From contig JAYMTA010000919.1 of the NCBI GenBank assembly GCA_036897625.1, positions 1-23,037 of the forward strand: a stretch of 23,037 bases of DNA, given 5' to 3'. Made by a program: the position numbers and the translations under genes. Position 1 is the first letter of the stretch; each line of letters starts with the position of its first letter. A model generated the notes under the pieces. It saw only the letters and a program-made list of their open reading frames with translations. It had not been told where the DNA came from and did no database searches. Shown here one piece after another: positions 20,301-23,037 of the stretch. This DNA is from Pelargonium cotyledonis. Taxonomy: Eukaryota > Streptophyta > Magnoliopsida > Geraniales > Geraniaceae.

Positions 20301-20621
20301 AAGGACAAGGAAAAGAAAAGGAAAGGACGCAAAGATGATCCCGAGTATTTGGAGAAGAAACGGTTGAAGAAGGAGAAGAAACAGAAAGAAAAGGAACTTG
20401 CAAAGCTACTTAGTGAAACAAATGCAGCACCATCCCAAGTGTTGCCAAATAAAAAAGTGGAACAAGAAGAGCCTAATGTGAAATCAGCAACTGTGAAGTT
20501 GAACCCAATTGAGCCCAGTGGTTCCAATCCTCAAGCCACAAGGGCTGAGGTAGTAGAAACTGGCACTGCACCCAAGTTCAAGATCAGAATAAAGAATCGA
20601 ATTCTCAATAAATCACAGTGA
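2145..20621 (+). CDS. TAF2: Transcription initiation factor TFIID subunit 2 (TAF2), 5'-partial, 21 exons
   Basis: TAF2 is a nuclear TFIID subunit that helps TFIID bind core promoters; it resembles M1 aminopeptidases but is not catalytic. Joined exons: 2145-2344, 2422-2575, 4038-4122, 4246-4337, 5751-5876, 5986-6039, 8923-8991, 9406-9503, 9614-9949, 10062-10149, 11477-11602, 11687-11743, 12719-12798, 12896-12938, 14193-14279, 14936-15025, 17491-17549, 17642-17732, 17818-17983, 18074-18257, 19328-20621. They total 3579 nt, 1192 residues plus TGA, with no internal stop. Recognised from family blocks such as [47 protein letters not shown] and [13 protein letters not shown]. Residues 1 to about 405 are M1-like and about 406-761 helical; 762-1192 is a low-complexity tail. 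Plant TAF2 is around 1370 residues as I recall, so an N-terminal part of roughly 200-300 residues is missing upstream. No frameshift is seen, so it looks functional. Identity is near certain; exact exon edges are inferred by eye. Confidence 0.96.
2422..2575 (+). CDS. TAF2: TAF2 exon 2 (residues 67-118)
   Basis: Acceptor caacag, donor gtttgt, ending in phase 0. It encodes [20 protein letters not shown], the place where active M1 peptidases have the GAMEN substrate-anchoring motif; that motif is not preserved here, as expected for TAF2. Confidence 0.93.
2576..4037 (+). other. TAF2 intron (1462 bp)
   Basis: GT-AG intron between exons 2 and 3. It holds a short ttcatat tandem run at 2811-2831 and a pair of related segments at 3653-3714 and 3825-3873. 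An open frame from 3797 or 3873 into exon 3 is only intron read-through. Nothing else recognised. Confidence 0.85.
3653..3873. repeat. Duplicated segment with acctccaacact motif
   Basis: Segment 3653-3714 (gaaattacagaaggacccct, then tgacacctccaacacttgg) recurs imperfectly at 3825-3873 (gaaattatagaacccctaac, then tgacacctccaacactaggc). Small gaps separate the copies. It may be the remains of a dispersed repeat; family not identified. Confidence 0.6.
4038..4122 (+). CDS. TAF2: TAF2 exon 3 (residues 119-147)
   Basis: Acceptor gtcag, donor gtaagt, ending after one base of a Glu codon. It encodes [20 protein letters not shown]. This aligns with the HExxH zinc helix of M1 peptidases, but the motif reads YALAR, so both His ligands and the catalytic Glu are gone. 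Confidence 0.93.
4246..4337 (+). CDS. TAF2: TAF2 exon 4 (residues 147-177)
   Basis: Acceptor atcag, donor gtatgt. It completes the Glu codon and encodes [20 protein letters not shown]. The Asp of WLLDG sits exactly where the third zinc ligand (Glu of WLNEG) is found in active M1 peptidases. Confidence 0.93.
4338..5750 (+). other. TAF2 intron (1413 bp)
   Basis: GT-AG intron between exons 4 and 5. Most is AT-rich and featureless. A markedly less AT-rich, cDNA-like island lies at about 5250-5530 and is listed separately. Confidence 0.85.
5250..5530 (+). pseudogene. Possible WD40-like gene fragment inside intron
   Basis: Frame 5271-5450 on the + strand reads [20 protein letters not shown] and then drifts into unlikely Trp/Met-rich sequence before a stop. 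[11 protein letters not shown] resembles the last strand and WD dipeptide of a WD40 blade. Base composition here is richer in G+C than the surrounding intron, and the following sequence looks like a 3' UTR. This could be a captured or retrocopied gene fragment with a frameshift, or chance. Weak support. Confidence 0.25.
5751..5876 (+). CDS. TAF2: TAF2 exon 5 (residues 178-219)
   Basis: Acceptor tgtag, donor gtaagt, phase 0 at both ends. It encodes [12 protein letters not shown] through [11 protein letters not shown]. The CxxC pair (ANCAVC) is a plant TAF2 feature as I recall it; its role is not known to me. Confidence 0.92.
5986..6039 (+). CDS. TAF2: TAF2 exon 6 (residues 220-237)
   Basis: A short 54-nt exon in phase 0 at both ends, acceptor acaag and donor gtaaga. 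It encodes [18 protein letters not shown], matching the M1-type helix with consensus KG..VL.ML...G...F. Skipping it would keep the frame. Confidence 0.92.
6300..6629 (+). mobile_element. TRIM-like miniature LTR retroelement, 330 bp
   Basis: The two ends are related direct repeats: 6300-6406 (tgttgaagtatctcacattg...) and 6521-6629 (tgtcggagtatctcacatag...). Right after the first lies tggtatttgag at 6407, resembling the tRNA-iMet primer-binding site TGGTATCAGAGC. Right before the second lies a purine tract, aaaagggag. Flanks aggcc (6295-6299) and aggct (6630-6634) look like a 5-bp target-site duplication. There is no coding capacity, so it would be non-autonomous. Old, given the LTR divergence. 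Confidence 0.75.
7722..7939. mobile_element. hAT-like MITE, 218 bp
   Basis: Ends are inverted: tagagttggcaatttgg at the left, and the complement of tagaggtggcaatttcggg at the right. TAGRGGTGGCAA termini are typical of plant hAT-type MITEs. The interior is rich in cccgacccgaaaccgaa-like words, also typical. The 8-bp flanks (tctaggcc and tctgtccc) match at only 5 of 8 places, so the duplication is decayed or the boundary is slightly off. Confidence 0.6.
7968..8046 (+). repeat. Fragment of TRIM LTR (same family as 11757-12268)
   Basis: The stretch gtgacaaggtccacctttta, then gtagtgaaagcccaaacca, then ttatgtgtagcccatt matches the second half of the LTRs at 11757-11904 and 12120-12268. No partner LTR or target duplication is visible here, so it is a truncated copy. 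Confidence 0.6.
8423..8753 (+). mobile_element. LTR-like fragment with TATA box (copia-type)
   Basis: The segment aagctccaacttgaagcgag just before 8423 resembles the polypurine-tract context of plant Ty1/copia elements (AAGCTCCAACTTGAGGGGGAG) in decayed form. A sequence starting TGTGAAG and ending AATAACA follows, carrying a TATA box, cctatataaagg, at about 8535-8546. Together these suggest a 3' LTR of about 331 bp. No 5' partner, primer-binding site or target duplication found; the right end is a guess from the ACA terminus. Confidence 0.45.
8923..8991 (+). CDS. TAF2: TAF2 exon 7 (residues 238-260)
   Basis: A 69-nt exon after the longest intron; acceptor aacacag, donor gtggtt, phase 0 at both ends. 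It encodes [14 protein letters not shown] then SLRSLSTKE, continuous with the flanking TAF2 blocks. Skipping it would keep the frame. Confidence 0.9.
8992..9405 (+). other. TAF2 intron (414 bp)
   Basis: GT-AG intron between exons 7 and 8. No feature recognised inside. Confidence 0.85.
9406..9503 (+). CDS. TAF2: TAF2 exon 8 (residues 261-293)
   Basis: Acceptor tgcag, donor gtatgc, ending after two bases of an Arg codon. It encodes [20 protein letters not shown] and [13 protein letters not shown], the end of the M1-like catalytic-domain equivalent. Confidence 0.93.
9614..9949 (+). CDS. TAF2: TAF2 exon 9 (residues 293-405)
   Basis: A 336-nt exon, acceptor actag, donor gtactt. It encodes a beta-sandwich-like region beginning [20 protein letters not shown], then [17 protein letters not shown], then a basic segment [15 protein letters not shown]. 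Reading into the next intron gives a stop after 14 residues, which supports the donor. Confidence 0.93.
10062..10149 (+). CDS. TAF2: TAF2 exon 10 (residues 405-434)
   Basis: Acceptor caacag, donor gtaaga, ending in phase 0. It encodes [20 protein letters not shown] and [10 protein letters not shown], the junction into the helical half; [12 protein letters not shown] is a hallmark of the TAF2 family. Confidence 0.93.
10150..11476 (+). other. TAF2 intron (1327 bp)
   Basis: GT-AG intron between exons 10 and 11. It contains an old tandem duplication (about 10989-11136). Otherwise nothing recognised. Confidence 0.85.
10989..11136. repeat. Imperfect tandem duplication, period about 83 bp
   Basis: The word agtctgaatgat, then acctgaggcgagttc at 11021-11052 recurs as agtctgaatgat, then acctaaggcaagttc at 11104-11136. 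Similarity extends about 30 bases upstream of each copy (gataaaatttgaagttga versus cataaatttaaaattga). Confidence 0.6.
11477..11602 (+). CDS. TAF2: TAF2 exon 11 (residues 435-476)
   Basis: Acceptor catcag, donor gtatat, phase 0 at both ends. It encodes [20 protein letters not shown] and following helical sequence, matching the start of the HEAT-like domain, where TAF2 proteins read Q(L)EKD.DV.AQ..A...L. Confidence 0.93.
11687..11743 (+). CDS. TAF2: TAF2 exon 12 (residues 477-495)
   Basis: A 57-nt exon, acceptor atcaag, donor gtaata. It encodes [19 protein letters not shown], a single helix pair resembling HEAT repeats. The TRIM 11757-12268 lies only 13 bases past its donor. Confidence 0.93.
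11744..12718 (+). other. TAF2 intron (975 bp), half of it a TRIM
   Basis: GT-AG intron between exons 12 and 13. The TRIM at 11757-12268 fills its first half; 12274-12718 is AT-rich with no recognised feature. Confidence 0.9.
11757..12268 (+). mobile_element. TRIM (terminal-repeat retrotransposon in miniature), 512 bp, complete
   Basis: Two direct LTRs, 11757-11904 (148 bp) and 12120-12268 (149 bp), begin TG and end ttaaca-like. A perfect 5-bp target duplication, cattg, lies at 11752-11756 and 12269-12273. At 11905 tggtattaaagc matches the tRNA-iMet primer-binding site TGGTATCAGAGC at 10 of 12 bases. A purine tract, gaggggag (12112-12119), abuts the 3' LTR; a second copy lies at 12031-12038. 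The interior has no coding frame of note. TRIMs are non-autonomous and rely on proteins from other LTR elements. LTR differences suggest it is not recent. Confidence 0.9.
12719..12798 (+). CDS. TAF2: TAF2 exon 13 (residues 496-522)
   Basis: Acceptor ctgcag, donor gtaaga, ending after two bases of a Lys codon. It encodes [20 protein letters not shown] and VNIGLPK. Confidence 0.93.
12896..12938 (+). CDS. TAF2: TAF2 exon 14 (residues 522-536)
   Basis: A 43-nt exon, acceptor gccag, donor gtaatg. It encodes [14 protein letters not shown]. With its neighbours it spells the TAF2 signature KPNDF.D..EYFV..A(I/L)P.A.A, so both splice joins are well supported. Confidence 0.93.
12939..14192 (+). other. 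TAF2 intron (1254 bp)
   Basis: GT-AG intron between exons 14 and 15. It contains a long T-run near 13340-13356 and an A-run near 13640-13651. I recognised no transposon or gene in it. Confidence 0.85.
14193..14279 (+). CDS. TAF2: TAF2 exon 15 (residues 537-565)
   Basis: Acceptor attacag, donor gtggct, phase 0 at both ends. It encodes [20 protein letters not shown] then VEFVLQLLK, a conserved helical block. Confidence 0.93.
14280..14935 (+). other. TAF2 intron (656 bp)
   Basis: GT-AG intron between exons 15 and 16, with a T-rich second half. Nothing else recognised. Confidence 0.85.
14936..15025 (+). CDS. TAF2: TAF2 exon 16 (residues 566-595)
   Basis: Acceptor aacag, donor gtttgt, phase 0 at both ends. 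It encodes [20 protein letters not shown] and [10 protein letters not shown], a strongly conserved TAF2 block (YNDN.GN.YSD..W.A.L..). Confidence 0.93.
16134..16390 (-). mobile_element. TRIM-like element on minus strand, 257 bp, 5' LTR shortened
   Basis: Left repeat 16134-16241 (108 bp) starts tgttaat and ends tttaaca. Its part 16165-16241 recurs at 16314-16390 (aggtggatggcccaactaga, then caatgtggaatacttaatca). On the minus strand a purine tract, ggtgaggggag, precedes the 3' LTR (tgttaaagtatcccatatta). Flanks aatat (16129-16133) and aatac (16391-16395) look like a 5-bp target duplication. The second LTR lacks about 31 bp and no primer-binding site is left, so a deletion seems to have removed that junction. 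The LTR start resembles that of the element at 6300. Confidence 0.7.
17278..17301. repeat. Solitary Stowaway-like terminus
   Basis: The sequence aatttgggacggaggaag followed by TA has the form of a Stowaway right end (complement of CTTCCTCCGTCCC). No matching left end was found upstream, so the element is truncated or the partner too decayed to see. Confidence 0.45.
17491..17549 (+). CDS. TAF2: TAF2 exon 17 (residues 596-615)
   Basis: Acceptor ggcag, donor gtgcat, ending after two bases of an Arg codon. It encodes [20 protein letters not shown]. Confidence 0.92.
17642..17732 (+). CDS. TAF2: TAF2 exon 18 (residues 615-645)
   Basis: Acceptor taccag, donor gtaagt. It encodes [20 protein letters not shown] and [10 protein letters not shown]; (R)L.PSYN..LT..C is a TAF2 family signature. 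Confidence 0.93.
17818..17983 (+). CDS. TAF2: TAF2 exon 19 (residues 646-701)
   Basis: Acceptor gtgcag. It encodes [20 protein letters not shown] and [16 protein letters not shown], the last HEAT-like helices. It ends after one base of a Gly codon at the unusual donor gttttg; the frame and the family sequence (EEPYLRGQVKL) require this join. Confidence 0.92.
18074..18257 (+). CDS. TAF2: TAF2 exon 20 (residues 701-762)
   Basis: Acceptor ttgcag, donor gtgtgt. It encodes [20 protein letters not shown] and on through [15 protein letters not shown], the end of the folded helical domain. Confidence 0.93.
18258..19327 (+). other. TAF2 intron (1070 bp)
   Basis: GT-AG intron between exons 20 and 21. 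It holds a Stowaway-like MITE (18307-18444) and a possible lone Stowaway-type left end, ta-ctctctgtctcacgg, at 18807. The rest is unremarkable. Confidence 0.85.
18307..18444. mobile_element. Stowaway-like MITE, 138 bp
   Basis: Left end ctcccccatcccaaaatgag and right end ctcattttgagacggagg...gag are inverted repeats close to the Stowaway consensus CTCCCTCCGTCCC. TA dinucleotides flank it (18305-18306 and 18445-18446), as expected for a Tc1/mariner-type insertion. It has no coding capacity. Confidence 0.85.
19328..20621 (+). CDS. TAF2: TAF2 last exon: repeat-bearing disordered C-terminal tail (residues 762-1192)
   Basis: Acceptor cttcag at 19327; it joins [14 protein letters not shown] to the previous exon and reads 431 codons to TGA at 20619-20621. 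It contains, in order: three acidic-proline units (19425-19538), five 15-residue repeats (19590-19814), a conserved Ser/Arg block [20 protein letters not shown], a His-Asn run (19965-19985), [20 protein letters not shown], a Lys/Glu block (about 20280-20406, ending [19 protein letters not shown]) and a terminal [14 protein letters not shown]. Composition predicts disorder and nuclear localisation. Human TAF2 also has a basic, His/Lys-rich disordered tail, linked to nuclear speckles as I recall; a similar role here is inference. Confidence 0.95.
19425..19538 (+). repeat. Three degenerate 12-13 residue acidic-proline repeats in TAF2 tail
   Basis: The units read [25 protein letters not shown] and [13 protein letters not shown] (consensus TE.KP.EP..V). 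They lie just before the better preserved 15-residue array. Confidence 0.6.
19590..19814 (+). repeat. Five tandem 45-bp (15-residue) coding repeats
   Basis: Units begin at 19590, 19635, 19680, 19725 and 19770 and read [60 protein letters not shown] and [15 protein letters not shown]. The consensus is D.(V/I)SNSHE.KISKE. The DNA core, aacagtcatgaac, is shared by most units. The last unit runs into [12 protein letters not shown], which is the conserved context in plant TAF2, so the array likely grew from this single ancestral copy. Confidence 0.92.
19960..19986 (+). repeat. (caatca)n hexanucleotide run encoding His-Asn repeat
   Basis: About four copies of aatcac encode [13 protein letters not shown] follows a few codons later. 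A slippage-prone coding microsatellite. Confidence 0.85.
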
Positions 20622-20815
20622 GTGTTTTCTTAGCAATTTCATCTCCAGGAGGATGATGAAATATTTTTTTTTTAGCCTATAGTTTGTTCATCTCCGGCGA
20701 AGCGGAGTGTTTTTAGTGGGGGAAACTATTTGTATTGACTTAGTTTTATAATGAAGTGTTGTGTTCCTACTGTTTCTTTTGTTTTAAAAATCTTGTGGCA
20801 AATTTGTAATGAAAG
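20622..20815 (+). terminator. TAF2 3' UTR and likely polyadenylation region
   Basis: After the TGA the sequence is T-rich. Plant-type near-upstream elements occur as taatgaa at 20749-20755 and gtaatgaaag at about 20807-20816, so the poly(A) site is probably between about 20770 and 20840. Two small inverted repeats lie in the UTR: atttcatc/gatgaaat (20638-20660) and ctccg/cggag (20692-20707). No AATAAA was seen, which is common in plants. Confidence 0.55.
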
Positions 20816-20900
20816 TGATGAGATGATATGCTTAAGCCCGGAGGAGGGAAACTTCCCTAAACATTAACTGAAGGGACCAAAACTCGAAAGATAAACATCC

Positions 20901-20994
20901 CGAGGAGGGTCTTTCATCTGAAAATTCATTCTTTCTCGGATGTCTTTTCCTTCTGGTGGGTCTCGAGGAAAGACCCTCCTCGAGACCCACCAGA
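20901..20994. repeat. Competing inverted repeats: 18-bp perfect hairpin and 15-bp alternative stem
   Basis: Arms 20952-20969 (tctggtgggtctcgagga) and 20977-20994 are perfect complements with a 7-base loop. The segment 20968-20982 (gaaagaccctcctcg), made of that loop and part of the right arm, is also a perfect complement of 20901-20915 (cgaggagggtctttc). The two folds are mutually exclusive. Confidence 0.9.
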
Positions 20995-21676
20995 TTATGA
21001 TTGGCTTCCCATCTTCGACTTGCCAACATATGTGATCCATAAGAAAATATCTTCATTTGCAAAGGGATTTTCTAAATGTAGGAGTAGGGATTTTTTTAGA
21101 TTTTAGAATTCTAAAGAGACCTCTATACGATTATTTTGAAGTGGGTAGATAGAAGTGCCACATTAAAGCTTTCTATGTTTCTGAGGCCCAAGCCCACTTA
21201 ACCTTAGGAGTTAGGACATATCACGATGTTTTTTTTTAGCCAATGAATACCTTTAGAGCCCTAAAATTTTGACCACCAAAAATTTGCTATAAAGTCGTCT
21301 AGCCAATTTGAGAAAAAATTTGGCATACAAAAAAAATTGAGAAGATTGAATAGGAATTCAAAAAGAAACGTGATTTTTTTTTTTTTTTTCCTTTTTTATC
21401 AATTGAGCTACACAATAGAGGAGTTATTTTCTTCTATTTTAACTCGAAACTCCACTCCATCCTACGCAATGGGAGTTGAACCCACGACTTCTATCATGAA
21501 GATCTGTGTCTTGTCGATTTTGCACCCTCCCATAGAGGGACATGAAACGTCATTGTTTAAATTATGTTAAGTAAACTATTATTTTTTTTATGCATTTTAA
21601 CATACACCTTACCCTAAACATTAGAATGTAATTTTTTTAAAATTAAATGTTTAATGACACGTGTAAATTCAGTTTT

Positions 21677-22477
21677 GGTTTAATACACTGATAACCCCAC
21701 TTATTGGAACCAAAACAATCCCCCATAAAAAGAAAATTAGTCACATGGGTCTCACCGTTAGTTTGACCTAACGAATCCGTTAGCTTGAGTTACGTGGCGC
21801 CACATGACATTTTAATTTGGGTGACGTATCGCTAATGTGGCATTTGAAAATATTTTAATATTAATTTTCAATAAAATGGGATGTGTCGCTTATTGATTAG
21901 TTCAAAATTTAATTTGTGAATCAATCATTAAGCGACACGTGTCATCTATAATTTTTAATTACATTAAAATACTTTCAAATGCCACGTCAGCGCCACGTGT
22001 GAAAATAAATTAAAATAATATAAATTAAAATGCTACGTGTCACTGACATACACGTGTCGCTTATTGATTAGTTCAAAATTAATTTTGATTAAATTTAATA
22101 TTTAAAAATTAAAATGACACATGTTGCTTAATGATTAGTTCAAAATTTAAATAAAGTGAAACACGTATCGCTTACTGATTGGTTTAAATTTAATTTTGAA
22201 CTAATCATTAAGTGACATGTCATTTTAATTTTAAATCATATTAAAATATTTTTAAATGTCATATCAGTGCTACATGTGAAAATAAATTAAAAATAATGTA
22301 AATTAAAATGTCATATGACGCCACGTCACCCCAAATAACAGATTCGTCAGGTTAAACTAACAGTAAGATCTGCGTGACCAATTTTTCTTTATGTGGATGA
22401 CTGTTATAGCTTTTTTTTAGTTGAGAACCTGGCTGATGAATTTCTAATAGGTGGGGATTCACCATGGTGTTAAATCC
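21677..22477. mobile_element. Foldback / long-TIR element, about 800 bp, non-autonomous
   Basis: The left side (gttagtttgacctaacgaat, tacgtggcgccacatgacat) is an imperfect inverted copy of the right side (tcatatgacgccacgtcacc, gattcgtcaggttaaactaa). Similarity runs from about 21677 inwards to about 21915 and from 22185 to about 22477, with gaps. The module gtgtcgcttattgattagtt occurs several times in both orientations inside (21885, 21937 inverted, 22055, 22125, 22168, 22205 inverted). It has no coding frame. The form fits Mutator-like or foldback MITEs; ends and target duplication not determined. Confidence 0.7.
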
Positions 22478-23037
22478 AAAATATAAAAGGACAAATTGAA
22501 CTAAGCTCCTATAGAAAATTGACTAATGACAAAGATGCCACCAGTGAAACTTACTTTCGCACATAACCCACCAATATTTTGCTACAGTAGTTTGAACTAT
22601 TAAAATTGATGAATTTTTTAACAGATGTTAGTTAATTTTTTTTAATATTTGAAATGCTCTTCTTCTTCATCCTCTTGATGCCCTTGAAGATTCCGGCGAC
22701 CATATTAGTTTTCCGGTTGCCAAAATCTGCATTTTTCGCTGAAAAATATGAACTTGAACCTAAATCCCTTAATCAAATCGAAATTAGTACAAAATCAAAC
22801 CAATACTCGTCTTAGTTAAACCCAAATCAAACAAAAATAACGCAAATTTATACCAAGTTGAACCAAACCTGGAAAAATGGAAAAACAAAAACAAAAAAAA
22901 AAACAAATGAGAGCAACTGTTTTCATATCTGGGCACCATCGATCAGGAAGTCGGAGTGGAGATCTGGGCACCTCTATCGTCCATCGCCGGTGGTGAGAGC
23001 GGGAGGAGAGAGAGGCCCGCCAGCCGAGATGGGACCC

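Larger units (their letters stand above)
20816..23037. other. Intergenic region downstream of TAF2
   Basis: No convincing gene. It contains competing inverted repeats (20901-20994), a T-run near 21374-21390, a foldback element (about 21677-22477) and, in the last 130 bases, a G+C-rich purine-biased stretch with atctgggcacc repeated (22928 and 22962). That end could be the start of another gene's leader or a repeat; too little is present to say. Confidence 0.7.

Noticed and set aside
19340..20527. Several minus-strand and alternate-frame open frames across the last TAF2 exon
   Set aside because: Shadows of the low-complexity TAF2 coding repeats (Ser/Phe-rich complement of Lys/Glu codons).
20832..21062. 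76-codon minus-strand frame downstream of TAF2
   Set aside because: It lies over the inverted repeats, which explain its composition; no protein similarity recognised.
21395..21490. tRNA-like words on the minus strand (gggttcaactcc and tagctcaattgat)
   Set aside because: They resemble Pol III B and A boxes but occur in the wrong order and 80 bp apart with no clover-leaf, so neither a tRNA nor a SINE head can be claimed.
1..23037. CRISPR array, bacterial operon or viral genome
   Set aside because: Spliced plant gene structure throughout; no regularly spaced repeat-spacer pattern and no long viral or bacterial coding frames.

Overview
This is a piece of plant nuclear genome, probably from a eudicot. 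It is AT-rich, with many short exons separated by long AT-rich GT-AG introns that carry plant-type miniature transposons. One gene runs through most of it on the + strand: TAF2, encoding TFIID subunit 2 (TBP-associated factor 2). I joined 21 exons (2145-20621) into one uninterrupted frame of 1192 residues plus a TGA stop. All 20 complete introns have GT-AG ends and every splice phase agrees. The first roughly 200-300 residues and the promoter lie upstream of the window.

Layout: 1-2144 is the end of an upstream intron and holds a degenerate tRNA-Phe. 2145-9949 encodes the M1-aminopeptidase-like part, where the zinc site HExxH-x18-E has become YALAR-x18-D, so the protein is a scaffold and not an enzyme. 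10062-18257 encodes the helical (HEAT/ERAP1-C-like) half. 19328-20621 is one large last exon for a disordered tail with five 15-residue tandem repeats, a His-Asn run, a Lys/Glu-rich block and two KIRIK motifs. 20622 to about 20815 is the 3' UTR. The rest (to 23037) is intergenic and holds a strong small hairpin and an ~800-bp foldback element.

The introns carry a notable transposon load. Three TRIM-type miniature LTR retroelements (6300-6629, 11757-12268 and, on the minus strand, 16134-16390) each show paired LTRs and an identical or 4-of-5 target-site duplication. There is also a hAT-like MITE (7722-7939), a Stowaway-like MITE (18307-18444), an LTR-like fragment with a TATA box (8423-8753) and several solitary ends and duplications.

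The gene product works in the TFIID general transcription factor, contacting core-promoter DNA together with TAF1 and TBP. I see no operon-like or defence-like novel system. The most interesting signals are in the TAF2 tail (tandem repeats and two putative ET-domain-binding motifs), the clustering of TRIMs in one gene, the competing hairpins just after the gene, and the ACGT-rich foldback element.
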